NCBI GenBank assembly: GCA_017461725.1
Contig: JAFTXG010000021.1
Span: 51,163 to 115,162 of the forward strand
Length of the DNA: 64,000 nt
DNA from: Lachnospiraceae bacterium
Lineage (GTDB): Bacteria > Bacillota > Clostridia > Lachnospirales > Lachnospiraceae
Reading direction: 5' to 3'
The notes beneath the pieces were generated by a model. That model did no database searches. It was not told where the DNA came from and saw only the letters and a list, made by a program, of their open reading frames with translations. Shown here piece after piece: positions 26,956 through 35,959 of this stretch (position 1 is its first letter; each line of letters starts with the position of its first letter). The position numbers were made by a program, and so were the translations under genes.

Positions 26956-27028
26956 AATCAAACCTCCATAACGATGTATCGTCATTATAGAACACGCGTT
27001 CGATTATGTCAATCACTTTTTAACACTT

Positions 27029-28636
27029 TTACTCCAGCACTTTATAAATAATGGTCTCATACACATATCCGCCGCTGCCGGACAAATAATAGCCGGTATG
27101 CCACAGCTTTCCAACCGGATATATGGTTTCCGCCTCCTGAGGAACCTCGATTATAATCTCAGCAATCAGATTAGCGTCCCAGTCATTCACAAAAAGACAG
27201 TTATTCCCCAATCCCTTATTTGTACCGCTTCGAATGGAATATACATAGTTTTCATCCGCATAATTGCTCTGATTTCCATAGCGGCTTGTATTTGTCCCTA
27301 CTGCGGTTCTCACATAATTGAGCTCACCGTCCAAAATCTGAAATTTACTTTGGAATCCGGTTACACCGCAAATGTACTGGTCCAACTCTTCGGAATAACC
27401 TATGCTGTATGTCGGTGCGCCGATATCCACATCATATTCCACCGTCAGCGTCTCCGGGTCAATGACCGAAAGCATCGTAGAATTAGGTTTATAGTGGACG
27501 GCTACGATCTTCCCCGTCCGGGAATTGTATGCCAGATCATTGGCATGACCTATCTCCAGTTTTTCACTGGCTGCCACCACGCTCCAATCTGCCAGATCTA
27601 TTTTCACGATCTTGCCGCTCTGCTCATGGCCAGACTGTGGTGTTAAACTAAAGTACGCATATTCCCCATCGCAGCAGGCTCCCTGCAATACATACCAACT
27701 GCCCTGTGGCTGAACCTTTCCAATAATATTATTCTGGCTCTTCCATTCGCCTGATCCATCAAATGTCAGAGTAAATTTCATCGAAAAGTCTTCCTCAAGA
27801 ATCAATGTCTGATTTATCGCTCTGTTGGACTTGTAATTATAGTCCAGATATTTTCCGATAAACATTTTCACTGCGATGATTTCATCTTCACCGGCCCCGG
27901 CGCAGAAATAGACATCTGATCCCTTCACCGCAATCTGACACTCACCTTCCTTCAGCTCTCCGGAATAATTCTCCGCATCTCTTGCCTTACTGCTGCCAAA
28001 AATAAATGCGGGCATCCCCTCCTCCAGATCGTCTGCCGAAATAACAGGGAGACGATAGGTACTCGATGCTTCAATCAGCTGCTGGAGAAATTCTGCGTCC
28101 GCCTCCCGCTGTCCTTTGACGATCACATATTCCCACAGCTTCGCGCCCTGAATTTCCATATAACCGATTCCATAGGAAGGATCAACATATTTGACATCCT
28201 CCGACTCTCCGGAAAATAGGGATTCCTCAGTCCCGGAAGGAAAATAGTCGGAGATCAGCAGCTCTACTGCTTTCTTCGCGCTTTTCCGATTTCCGCCCAC
28301 AATGACGATTTCATTCTTGTCAAACAAGATTCCATAGTCTTTTTCTCTCAGACCGATTATATATCCCTTCTCCACATCACCGATCGTAATGCACTTGTCG
28401 ACCTCATCTCTGTCCGCCACGACAACGACCTCGGCGTCGGACCAGGCCTCGATTGCCGTTTTGAGGCTCTCCGCATTCTCCTCGAAACCGTCAATTTCGA
28501 TAAGAAGGCCAATTTGATCCTTCACTTCCGCCGTTTCCTCAGTGTTTGGAATTGTCTGCGCATTTTTTCCGCAGGCAATCATCATAAACACCAAAGCAAT
28601 ACATACACCAAGTCTCCAAATTTGCTTCATATCCAT
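27029..28636 (-). CDS. Putative lipoprotein with beta-propeller-like C-terminus
   Basis: A 535-aa exported protein: positively charged start, hydrophobic stretch, then the lipobox MIAC at Cys22. Residues about 40-300 show alternating strands with IVVVADRDEV and two IV-G-G segments that recall the N-terminal GH67-like/DUF4838 fold of carbohydrate proteins. The rest (about 300-535) has repeated strand-turn units (FDGSGEWKSQ, GHANDLAYNSRTGKIVAV) like a propeller. It ends VYETIIYKVLE, a motif that recurs in a gene remnant at 29716. Last in the first sugar operon; possibly a glycan-binding or sensing lipoprotein. Confidence 0.65.
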   Translation of the reverse strand: MDMKQIWRLGVCIALVFMMIACGKNAQTIPNTEETAEVKDQIGLLIEIDGFEENAESLKTAIEAWSDAEVVVVADRDEVDKCITIGDVEKGYIIGLREKDYGILFDKNEIVIVGGNRKSAKKAVELLISDYFPSGTEESLFSGESEDVKYVDPSYGIGYMEIQGAKLWEYVIVKGQREADAEFLQQLIEASSTYRLPVISADDLEEGMPAFIFGSSKARDAENYSGELKEGECQIAVKGSDVYFCAGAGEDEIIAVKMFIGKYLDYNYKSNRAINQTLILEEDFSMKFTLTFDGSGEWKSQNNIIGKVQPQGSWYVLQGACCDGEYAYFSLTPQSGHEQSGKIVKIDLADWSVVAASEKLEIGHANDLAYNSRTGKIVAVHYKPNSTMLSVIDPETLTVEYDVDIGAPTYSIGYSEELDQYICGVTGFQSKFQILDGELNYVRTAVGTNTSRYGNQSNYADENYVYSIRSGTNKGLGNNCLFVNDWDANLIAEIIIEVPQEAETIYPVGKLWHTGYYLSGSGGYVYETIIYKVLE

Positions 28637-28666
28637 TTCGCCTCCTTTATTACCCTTCCTGTTCCG

Positions 28667-29473
28667 TTATCCTCTGGTCTTTCCACCGCCAACGGTCACC
28701 ACGATACCGTGAATGAAGCTTGCGCGGTCACTTGCCAAGAATGCTGCTGTGTTTGCAACCTCAGACAGTTTCCCGTCCCGGCCCAGCGGGATGGAACTGG
28801 TCTTGGTGTAACCCTCGCGAAGCTGCTCTATGGTGATACCGCGGGTGTAAGCCAGCGCCTCCTCGTAAGCCAGAGTACGAAGGCCGGTAGCCTCCAGGAT
28901 ACCGGGAGCGATACCCACGACACGGATGCCCTTGCGGCCCAGTTCCTTCGCCCAGGAACGGGTCAGTGAGTTGACTGCATTCTTGGTCGCCGCGTAAACG
29001 CTCTGTCCCTCAGAGCCCTCGAGACCGGACTCAGATGACATATTAATGATCACGCCCTTACCCTGCTTTAACATCTGACGGGCAGCAGCCTGTGCGCAGA
29101 AAAATACGCCCTTTAAGTTGACGTTCATCACCTTATCCCAGGTAGCCTCGTCCAGCTCGTACTTGTTTCCCTCATCCACCAGAAGGCGGGGGAGATTGAT
29201 GCCTGCGTTGTTGATGATGACATCCACGGAACCGAAGGTCTCCACAACCTTCGCGATCATGGAATCAACGCTCTCCTTGCTGGTGACATTGGTCACCACA
29301 TACAGGAACTGTCCCTCTTTCGCGTCAAACTGGGGCGGATTGGGGTTCATATCACAAACGGTAACATTTGCACCGTCAGTCAAAAACTCTTTTGCGATTG
29401 CGTAACCGATACCGGAAGCACCGCCGGTAATTACTACAGATTTGCCTTCCAACCCTAACCATGATGTACTCAT
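28667..29473 (-). CDS. SDR-family oxidoreductase
   Basis: A 268-aa classical short-chain dehydrogenase: NAD(P) loop GGASGIG (17-23), NNAG at 90-93, catalytic Ser and YxxxK (Y-A-A-T-K after SVYA), and the C-terminal substrate lid VVTVGGG. Similar to sorbitol-6-phosphate 2-dehydrogenases and other sugar dehydrogenases. Because it lies in a sugar-transport operon a polyol or sugar substrate is likely. AAAGGTGATTTAAT precedes the ATG, which lies one base after the stop of a decayed frame (29475-29672). Confidence 0.9.
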   Translation of the reverse strand: MSTSWLGLEGKSVVITGGASGIGYAIAKEFLTDGANVTVCDMNPNPPQFDAKEGQFLYVVTNVTSKESVDSMIAKVVETFGSVDVIINNAGINLPRLLVDEGNKYELDEATWDKVMNVNLKGVFFCAQAAARQMLKQGKGVIINMSSESGLEGSEGQSVYAATKNAVNSLTRSWAKELGRKGIRVVGIAPGILEATGLRTLAYEEALAYTRGITIEQLREGYTKTSSIPLGRDGKLSEVANTAAFLASDRASFIHGIVVTVGGGKTRG

Positions 29474-29474
29474 A

Positions 29475-29672
29475 TTAAATCACCTTTCTACAATTCTTCA
29501 AATTTGCATCCCACTGTTCACCCTTCGGACGCATTTCCTCCGTGCCATCATTGAATGAGCCCAGTTTAAATTCCCCAATCGGCATCTTATTATCTTCTGC
29601 ACTCAGGTCAAAAAGATTGACTTTTCCGGCGGTACATTTGTCATCGCCAACAATACTTTTTCCTGATAAGCC
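29475..29672 (-). pseudogene. 3' remnant of an unidentified gene
   Basis: A 66-codon open stretch ending at a TAA one base before the SDR start reads like real protein (GLSGKSIVGDDK, KVNLFDLSAEDN, MPIGEFKLGSFNDG, EEMRPKGEQWD) but has no start and is preceded by a stop. The neighbouring frame upstream also reads protein-like (RKMKTACDEAYQEK), suggesting a frameshift. I do not recognise the family. It implies a gene once stood between the esterase and the SDR. Confidence 0.5.
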
Positions 29673-29715
29673 TCATCGCAAGCCGTTTTCATTTTTCTCA
29701 CTTCCCATTTTCATG

Positions 29716-29790
29716 TTAATTATTCGAATCGTCAATTTCTTTGTAGATAATCGTCTCATACACAATTCCGTCTGACTCACAATGGCCGGA
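29716..29790 (-). pseudogene. 3' remnant related to the lipoprotein at 27029-28636
   Basis: The last ~20 codons before the TAA at 29716 read DGIVYETIIYKEIDDSNN; the intact lipoprotein ends VYETIIYKVLE. Most codons differ only at third positions, so both derive from coding sequence. The upstream part is lost at a hairpin (29789-29824). Probably the tail of a deleted lipoprotein paralogue. Confidence 0.55.
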
Positions 29791-29824
29791 ACAGCATTGC
29801 AGGACCTTATCTGCAATGCTGTTC
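29789..29824. repeat. Perfect 14-bp hairpin
   Basis: GAACAGCATTGCAG pairs with CTGCAATGCTGTTC around 8 bases. It lies 50 bases after the esterase stop on the minus strand. There is no T-run, so it may be an mRNA-end or deletion-joint structure rather than a strong terminator. Confidence 0.65.
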
Positions 29825-29876
29825 ACGTTCCGATTCATATTGCGCCATCTGTCATTCACAAGCTTTTTTTCGCCTG

Positions 29877-30563
29877 TCACCTCTCCGGGAAAATACAGTT
29901 TCGGACAAACTCCGCAACCGCCTGTCCCAACCGAACGTGGGACTCTGCATCGAAATGAACTCCGTCCGCAGGTCCCGGCACCGCGTAGTCCTGTGAATTC
30001 AGGAAATAGCAGCCTTTCTCTTTCGCCACGTTGGCATAGACTTCCGGAAACATGAGGCTTAAATTTCGTCCGGTTTCTCTTCTGAACTTGTCATAGACCA
30101 GTACTCTACCCTCCGGAGACGAAGGCTGAACTTCCGCCGGTGCGATGATCAGCACTTTGGGTGCCTCGCCCTTTCTTCCGCTTCCGACATCTCTCTGGAC
30201 AATATCCACCAGTCTGGAAATCCCTACCGGTAATTCCGCTTCCGTGATATCCTTTTTTATCTGCAGGTCATTGGTTCCCAGCATGATGATGACCAGATCG
30301 AGCGGATAGTGGGAATGCAGACAGGGAAGCAGATAGCTCTCACCGCTTTTGTATTCCTCTCCCTCACGGGTGTAGATCGTGGAGCGACCACCCAGGCCCT
30401 CGGCGATAACCTCAGCGGCATCCCCAAGCTGCGCCTGCAATACACAGGGCCAGCGATGCTCGGGATCATATCGCTCCGAGGGTTCTTTCGATTCATACCA
30501 GCGTCCAATCGTTCCCCAGGTATTTGAATCTCCATAACAAAGGATTTGAATCTTATCTCTCAT
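29877..30563 (-). CDS. SGNH/GDSL-family hydrolase
   Basis: A 228-aa esterase: block I GDSN with the nucleophile at Ser13, block III GTND (IIMLGTNDLQI), and block V D-G-V-H-F-D containing the catalytic Asp and His. Relatives of this size include acyl-CoA thioesterase- and acetylxylan esterase-like proteins. No signal peptide is visible, so it should deacylate imported sugars in the cytoplasm. I use ATG 30563 (a TTG one codon upstream is possible); AGGAGTGACATAA precedes it. It sits downstream of the permeases in the LacI-regulated operon. Confidence 0.88.
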   Translation of the reverse strand: MRDKIQILCYGDSNTWGTIGRWYESKEPSERYDPEHRWPCVLQAQLGDAAEVIAEGLGGRSTIYTREGEEYKSGESYLLPCLHSHYPLDLVIIMLGTNDLQIKKDITEAELPVGISRLVDIVQRDVGSGRKGEAPKVLIIAPAEVQPSSPEGRVLVYDKFRRETGRNLSLMFPEVYANVAKEKGCYFLNSQDYAVPGPADGVHFDAESHVRLGQAVAEFVRNCIFPER

Positions 30564-30595
30564 CAATTATGTCACTCCTGTTCTCGTCTCAAAGA

Positions 30596-31441
30596 TCAAC
30601 CCTTAACGCCGGCGGTGGCAATACCCTCGACAAAATACTTCTGGCAGAAGAAAAATACCATGACAACCGGTACAATCGCACAGGTGGCGCACGCCATCAG
30701 CAAATCGGTACGGGCGATCTCATCCATCATCTGCCATTGGAGAACCTGTGAAATGGTGTACAAATCCTTTTTCACCAGGTAGATTAACGGTGCCAGATAG
30801 TCGTTCCAGCAGCTTACAAAGGATAACACACACTGAGACACCAGCGCAGCCTTTGTCAACGGCAGCATGATCTGCGCAAATATCCGCACATGGCTCGCGC
30901 CGTCAATTTTCGCCGCCTCCATCAAGTCATCCGGCAGACCGCGATAAAACTGGCGAAGCATGAAAATAGCCGAAGGGGCAAACCAATGGGGCAAGATGAC
31001 TGCCCAATGATTATTATATAAGCCCAGCTTGTGGAACAGCATGAACCGGGGAATCAGGGTAACCTCGCCCGGCATCATCATGGTGGACAACAGCAGCATA
31101 AACGCTATATTTTTGCCTTTAAACTCCAGCTTTGCAAAGGCATAGGCAGCCAGCGATGAAAATGCAAGGCTGACGGTAATGGACATCACCGCGATAAATG
31201 CACTGTTCAGATATCCACGGGCCATGCTGACCTCCGCATCCGACCAGACCGTAACATAATTTTCCCATCTGGGGACATCCGGAATCCAAGTGAACTCCTG
31301 GGCAAATATTTCCACGGGTGTTTTCAGAGAAGAACTGATCATCCACAGTAAGGGCAGTAGAAACGCAATTCCTACAATAAAGAATAGAACGGTTTTAAAC
31401 AGCTTGACCAAAAATTCTTTTTGATAATATCCGATTTTCAT
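30596..31441 (-). CDS. Carbohydrate ABC transporter permease (MalG-like)
   Basis: A 281-aa inner membrane permease with six helices and the ATPase-contacting EAA loop EAAKIDGASHVRIFAQIMLP near residue 190. MalG-family proteins carry oligosaccharides in partnership with a MalF-type subunit, encoded 16 bases upstream. No ATPase gene is present in the operon, typical of Lachnospiraceae using one shared MsmX-like ATPase. GGAGGAGG precedes the ATG. Confidence 0.95.
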   Translation of the reverse strand: MKIGYYQKEFLVKLFKTVLFFIVGIAFLLPLLWMISSSLKTPVEIFAQEFTWIPDVPRWENYVTVWSDAEVSMARGYLNSAFIAVMSITVSLAFSSLAAYAFAKLEFKGKNIAFMLLLSTMMMPGEVTLIPRFMLFHKLGLYNNHWAVILPHWFAPSAIFMLRQFYRGLPDDLMEAAKIDGASHVRIFAQIMLPLTKAALVSQCVLSFVSCWNDYLAPLIYLVKKDLYTISQVLQWQMMDEIARTDLLMACATCAIVPVVMVFFFCQKYFVEGIATAGVKG

Positions 31442-31456
31442 CCTCTTCCTCCTCCC

Positions 31457-32356
31457 TTAATAGTGAACCCACTTCTTCTGTCCCCAGAAATTGAGCGCGG
31501 TAACGATCATAATCAGTACCCACAGAACGACAGCCATCGCTGACGCGGTGCCGAATTTATAGCTGCTGAATGCTGCTCTGTAAATTTGAACCACAACAGA
31601 GGTATTGCTGTCCATCGTCGTACCCATCGTGAATACATTGACCGAACCGAATATCTTAAATACAGCCATCGTTCGGGTAATCACCAGATAAAATATCGTG
31701 GGGGATATCATAGGCAGCGTGATCTTTGTGAACTGCTTAAAGCTGTTTGCTCCGTCTATCTTTCCCGCCTCATACAGACTGACGGGAACATTCTGCATCG
31801 CCGCCGTAAACAGAATCAGCTGATATCCGATGGACATCCAGACAGACAACAGGATAATCGGTATTTTCGAAAATGTCGGATCAATATTCCACTTGATCGG
31901 TTCCGCAATGATGCTCAGGCTCATCAGGATGTTATTCACAATACCGTCCTCACGGAACAGGAATTTAAAGACGGTTCCCACAGCGACGATGGAGCTGATG
32001 TAAGGGATAAAAAACATCATTCGCAGCCACTTTTTACCAAAGATTCTTCCGTTCATACAATAGGCAAAGATAATCGACAGAATAATGGATAGCGGAACAA
32101 TGGTAATGACATACACAAAGGTATTTTCAAGTGCCATCACAAAATCGCCTTCAGTGAAAATTTCAATAAAATTTTGAATTCCGACAATCTTCAGTTTTTT
32201 CCACCCATTAAAGAATTTCCATTCCACCAATGAGAGGAACATTGCACATAAAAATGGAAAGGCCGTCAATACAACGAAAGATATCATCGTCGGTGCGACA
32301 AATGCCCATCCCACCAGATTTTCGTTGCGTCTCAGCCGAGTGGTTTGTTTTTTCAT
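31457..32356 (-). CDS. Carbohydrate ABC transporter permease (MalF-like)
   Basis: A 299-aa permease with six predicted helices (starting with VGWAFVAPTMISFVVL) and the EAA loop YEAGKIDGANSFKQFTKITLPM. Partner of the MalG-like subunit. I chose ATG 32356 with AGAGG nine bases upstream; the 11 extra residues of the longer frame (MFLSNRKEVIF) are not typical of the family. The gene follows the binding-protein gene across a GC-rich hairpin. Confidence 0.95.
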   Translation of the reverse strand: MKKQTTRLRRNENLVGWAFVAPTMISFVVLTAFPFLCAMFLSLVEWKFFNGWKKLKIVGIQNFIEIFTEGDFVMALENTFVYVITIVPLSIILSIIFAYCMNGRIFGKKWLRMMFFIPYISSIVAVGTVFKFLFREDGIVNNILMSLSIIAEPIKWNIDPTFSKIPIILLSVWMSIGYQLILFTAAMQNVPVSLYEAGKIDGANSFKQFTKITLPMISPTIFYLVITRTMAVFKIFGSVNVFTMGTTMDSNTSVVVQIYRAAFSSYKFGTASAMAVVLWVLIMIVTALNFWGQKKWVHY

Positions 32357-32408
32357 AAATATAACCTCTTTCCGATTACTGAGAAACATAGATACTGACC
32401 GCTGTACA

Positions 32409-32434
32409 GTTACCCCGGCAAAGGCCGGGGTAAC
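32409..32434 (-). promoter_or_regulatory. Intercistronic GC-rich hairpin after the binding-protein gene
   Basis: GTTACCCCGGC pairs perfectly with GCCGGGGTAAC (11 bp, AAAG loop) 30 bases after the binding-protein stop. It has no T-run on the minus strand. Such hairpins usually protect the 3' end of the binding-protein mRNA and lower permease expression. Confidence 0.75.
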
Positions 32435-32464
32435 ATGAACAGTTTAATAAACCATCAGGTTTTA

Positions 32465-33925
32465 TTACTTAGCCGCCTCATATACAGCTTCTGCTTCTTT
32501 AATCATAATATCCAATGCTTCCTTAGCCGTTAACTCACCGTTGATCGCCTGCATTGTAGGGTCCTTAAGTACACCGGTGATCTCCGTATAAGCCAGCAAA
32601 TTTGTCTCCGCATAGGAAGGAAGATTAGGATTTCCTACAACACGGTTATAGGACTCCACGTCAATCCACTTCTCTGCTTCCTCCACAGAGCCGTAGATGA
32701 TCTCGACTGCGGCGCCGGCCTCAGTACCGTTCCATCCGGGCTGATGACCTGCTGCAACCAGATACTTCACACCGTAGGTGGAGTACCACTTCAGGAATGC
32801 CCAAGCAGCATCCTCATCCTGGCAGTTAGCTGCCATACCTGCATGTGAGAAAGGTGCGACACCTGCCATATGGTTTTCCTGTCCCTCATACTCGGTAGGG
32901 TAAGGAGCAAAGCCGGTGATCCAGTCAACATCGGGGTAGGTCTCGGTGTCGTGCAGGAAACGCACAACGTTGGGGATAACGACGGAAGCAACCTCTCCCT
33001 GACAGAAGGTCATCTGTGCCTGGATATTGTCAGCACGGTAACGGTAGCAGGGATACCAAAGCTCGTCCTCCAGCTCTGCTTTCAGCTTACGCTCCAATGC
33101 CTGCAGAAGAAGGGGCTCATCATAGGAAGGAGTGCCGTCGGGTGAATAGTAAACATCTCCGCCGTACTCCTGAGCATTTGCATACATCCAGTAATTGTAG
33201 GAATGATAGTCAGAACCGCCGTATACTTCGATGGTGCCGTCAGCAGCAACCTTATGCATCGCCTTGCAGGCCTCCAGATACTCGTCCCAGGTCCACTCGG
33301 TAGGCAGCTCTCCCAGACCAGCCTCATTCCACATATCCATATTGATTGCAACATAGTAGCTCAGACCGCCGCAGGGGAAGCTGTAAATAGCATCCTCATA
33401 CTTATAGCAGTCAAAGTTCCACTGCTCAACCAGGTCGATACCCTCCTCGGCACATTTGTCCGTGATATCCATCAGCAGACCGGTCTCAGCGCGGTTAAAC
33501 AGATGGCTTACACCAAAGCTAACCAGCACATCGATCTCGCCGGAAGTCAGGGCAGTGTTTACACCCAGATTTCCATCACTGTTGTTGGAATAGGGAGTCA
33601 GAACAACCTCGATATTCGGGTAAATCTCATTAAACTCTGCGATCATCGCATCCATACCTGCACTTCCCTTAAATGCGGTCCAGAAATTGACCTTACCGGA
33701 AATGCTGGTATCCTCCTCAATGATCCAGCTGGTGTCCAATGCTCCATCATCGGGAGCTTCTGTCTCACCGGACGGTGCCTGAGTCCCGTCGTTGCTTGCG
33801 GGAGCCTCAGTGGTGTCGTTCTTGGGTGCATCGGTCTCGTCGACCTGCTCGCCGCATGCTGCCAGCGACAGCACCATAGCGAGGGCCAGAAGAAGGGCCA
33901 TTACACGCTTAAACATGTTTCTCAT
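32465..33925 (-). CDS. Sugar ABC transporter substrate-binding lipoprotein
   Basis: A 486-aa extracytoplasmic solute-binding protein, family 1. The signal peptide MRNMFKRVMALLLALAMVLS leads to the lipobox SLAAC (Cys24). A Thr/Glu/Pro-rich linker (about 26-70, with repeated EAP, SGETEAPDDG) tethers the binding domain, which starts ISGKVNFWTAFKG. Members bind oligosaccharides and deliver them to the MalF/G pair encoded downstream. I chose ATG 33925 because of AAAGGAGG; the longer frame has no upstream site. Expected to be repressed by the adjacent LacI protein through operators at 34028-34221. Confidence 0.95.
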   Translation of the reverse strand: MRNMFKRVMALLLALAMVLSLAACGEQVDETDAPKNDTTEAPASNDGTQAPSGETEAPDDGALDTSWIIEEDTSISGKVNFWTAFKGSAGMDAMIAEFNEIYPNIEVVLTPYSNNSDGNLGVNTALTSGEIDVLVSFGVSHLFNRAETGLLMDITDKCAEEGIDLVEQWNFDCYKYEDAIYSFPCGGLSYYVAINMDMWNEAGLGELPTEWTWDEYLEACKAMHKVAADGTIEVYGGSDYHSYNYWMYANAQEYGGDVYYSPDGTPSYDEPLLLQALERKLKAELEDELWYPCYRYRADNIQAQMTFCQGEVASVVIPNVVRFLHDTETYPDVDWITGFAPYPTEYEGQENHMAGVAPFSHAGMAANCQDEDAAWAFLKWYSTYGVKYLVAAGHQPGWNGTEAGAAVEIIYGSVEEAEKWIDVESYNRVVGNPNLPSYAETNLLAYTEITGVLKDPTMQAINGELTAKEALDIMIKEAEAVYEAAK

Positions 33926-34027
33926 TTTTGTTTCCTCCTTTAAAATGGATTTTTTATGTAATACTCTTTTCGAGTAATTACCGAGCTGAACGCTGAGCGC
34001 AGTCATAAATATTCTGTGCTATTATTG

Positions 34028-34221
34028 TTCGAAGCGCTTCGAAAAAAGATTACTAATAATGCCTGCCGCTTTGGCAGACCTTTTTGTTAACAATATCTTT
34101 TTTAATGTCGTGCCGTTTTCGAAGCGCTTCGAAAACGAATTTAAGATTATGTCCGCCTATCGCTATAGCGGACATTGATCACCAAATAAAACTATTCTTC
34201 TTTTTTTCGAAGCGCTTCGAA
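34028..34221. promoter_or_regulatory. Three identical LacI-type operators
   Basis: TTCGAAGCGCTTCGAA occurs exactly at 34028-34043, 34118-34133 and 34206-34221, spacing 90 and 88 bases; the middle copy is the longest perfect palindrome (24 bp, 34114-34137). All lie between the binding-protein gene and the divergently controlled LacI gene (both minus strand). They carry the central CG step typical of LacI-family sites. Even spacing suggests looping by a tetramer or paired dimers. Confidence 0.92.
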
Positions 34222-34262
34222 AAATCTTGTAAAATAATTTCTGCCCAAAAGCAGAAATTATT

Positions 34263-35294
34263 TTACGATTCCATTTTACACACACTATCCCGCGGAATAA
34301 ATGTCACATCGATAAACCGCTGCTCAATCGGTGCATCCGGATCCTTAATACGCTTCAGCAACAACTCCGCTGCCGCAGCTCCCGTCGCTTCCTCGTGAAT
34401 ATCCACCGTAGTAATCGGAGGAATCGCGTAGGCACTCAGATCGGAATTTCCAACGGCCGTCATACTGGTATCCTGAGGAATCTTAACACCCTGCTCTGCC
34501 AGAAAACGCATCGCCCCGAGGGAAACCGTCTCCCCCGCCGTCACTACTCCGTCAGGCCGGAGCCCCTGCTCCCAGAGCTTTTTCATCGCATAATAGCCTC
34601 CGCCGCCAGTAACCGCCTCGACCATAACCTCGACGTGCTGCCGACTATCACTGGGATAGTTCTGCAACGCCTGTTGCCAGCCCTCACGTCGCGTATAGCT
34701 GGTCGCATAACAACGCGGAGCATTCAGCAGAACCACATTCTGGCAACCGTTCTTAAGCAGTTCCTCTGTAACCATATATGTACCCTGTGCCAAATCAGGA
34801 TTAACTGTATCGATACTGTCATCAATCACGCAAACGCCAACCATCGGAATACCGTGATTTCGAATTTTTTTTATAATTTCCTGATCAAACAAACCGCCGA
34901 TCAGAATCACACCGTCCACTCTGGCATTTTTTACAATCTGGGGCAACTCTCCATCTGCTTCCCAATATCTGTACCGATCTGTGACAACACTGTATTCCGT
35001 TTGTGCCAGACGATCAATAATTCCGTTACTGACTGCATGAATAAACGGACCGTTTTCATTTTTATCTTCATAAGGCATAAGCTGCTTGCCAATCGCCGCA
35101 ATAATGCCAATGGTTTTCGTCTCTCGTTTTGCCAATCCCCGCGCATTCGGATTTCTCACATAACCCAATGCCTCGACAGCCTCTCTGACGCGCACTCTGG
35201 TGGAATCCTTTACCCGCGGATCATCGTTCAAAACCGAAGATACAGTTGTTGGCGAGACACCTGCATACTTCGCAACATCATAAATAGTAGCCAT
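34263..35294 (-). CDS. LacI-family transcriptional regulator
   Basis: A 343-aa repressor: helix-turn-helix TIYDVAKYAGVSPTTVSSVLN with hinge helix (NARGLAKR) and a sugar-binding C-terminal domain (KTIGIIAAIGKQL, VDGVILIGGLFDQ, then ITTVDIHEEATGAAAAELLLKRI). It should bind the three palindromes upstream of the binding-protein gene and respond to an oligosaccharide or monosaccharide. It precedes the operon on the same strand and has its own promoter (35321-35349). AAGGAAGATATT precedes the ATG. Confidence 0.96.
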   Translation of the reverse strand: MATIYDVAKYAGVSPTTVSSVLNDDPRVKDSTRVRVREAVEALGYVRNPNARGLAKRETKTIGIIAAIGKQLMPYEDKNENGPFIHAVSNGIIDRLAQTEYSVVTDRYRYWEADGELPQIVKNARVDGVILIGGLFDQEIIKKIRNHGIPMVGVCVIDDSIDTVNPDLAQGTYMVTEELLKNGCQNVVLLNAPRCYATSYTRREGWQQALQNYPSDSRQHVEVMVEAVTGGGGYYAMKKLWEQGLRPDGVVTAGETVSLGAMRFLAEQGVKIPQDTSMTAVGNSDLSAYAIPPITTVDIHEEATGAAAAELLLKRIKDPDAPIEQRFIDVTFIPRDSVCKMES

Positions 35295-35320
35295 AATATC
35301 TTCCTTTTCAAGATGAGTGT

Positions 35321-35349
35321 ATCTTATAACAAATTATGGATATATGCAA
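35321..35349 (-). promoter_or_regulatory. Predicted promoter of lacI-type gene
   Basis: Read on the minus strand, TTGCAT (35349-35344), 17-base spacer, TAAGAT (35326-35321), about 27 bases before the ATG at 35294. Confidence 0.6.
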
Positions 35350-35424
35350 GCGTATTTTTTAGCTTCTACCTTTTTGACAAACTTTTTACATATTTTTCGT
35401 TAATTATTTACAAATTATGAGAAG

Positions 35425-35453
35425 TTTACAAATGCGAAAAAACAAGCTATACT
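35425..35453 (+). promoter_or_regulatory. Predicted promoter of receiver-domain gene
   Basis: TTTACA (35425-35430), 17-base spacer, TATACT (35448-35453), about 65 bases before the ATG at 35518. Confidence 0.65.
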
Positions 35454-35517
35454 TAGTAAAATTATCCGACATTTGTACCACAGTTACCAGCATTTTTATT
35501 GAAAGGCAGGTACTTCC

Positions 35518-35913
35518 ATGCTTTACCTCACCGCCATCTGCGACGACAACGCCGCTGACTTAAACGACCTATCCAATCTGCTCTCCCTCTGGGCCGCCGA
35601 CCGCGGGATCACGGTCACCATCGACCGCTTTCCCTCCGCCGAAAGCTTTCTCTTCCATTACGTAGAGGTAAAAAACTATGATCTCCTGCTGCTGGATATC
35701 GAGATGGGCGCCATGGACGGCGTGACCATGGCCAAGCGCATCCGAAAGGACGATGAATCCGTACAGATCGTGTTCATCACCGGATACTCCGATTATATCG
35801 CTGAAGGGTATGATGTGGCTGCTCTCCACTATCTGATGAAGCCGGTGAACCGCGATAAACTGTTCTCCGTGCTGGACCGCGCACTGGAAAAGCAGAAACA
35901 AAATAGTTGGTAG
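35518..35913 (+). CDS. Stand-alone receiver-domain protein (LytTR-type response regulator lacking its DNA-binding half)
   Basis: A 131-aa CheY-like receiver: acidic pair CDDN at 8-11, phosphoacceptor Asp61 in LLLDIEMGAMDG, Thr in VFITGYSDY and Lys in LMKPVN. This looks like the N-terminal half of an AgrA/LytTR response regulator, but the frame stops after EKQKQNSW and only 46 bases separate it from the next gene, so no LytTR domain is encoded. No histidine kinase is nearby. It could be a genuine single-domain regulator or the remains of a truncated one. AGGCAGGTACTTCC precedes the ATG; its own promoter is present. Confidence 0.85.
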   Translation: MLYLTAICDDNAADLNDLSNLLSLWAADRGITVTIDRFPSAESFLFHYVEVKNYDLLLLDIEMGAMDGVTMAKRIRKDDESVQIVFITGYSDYIAEGYDVAALHYLMKPVNRDKLFSVLDRALEKQKQNSW

Positions 35914-35959
35914 CTCTCTGTTCGCACTTTCGCTACAATACAGGTGGAGGTGAACTACT

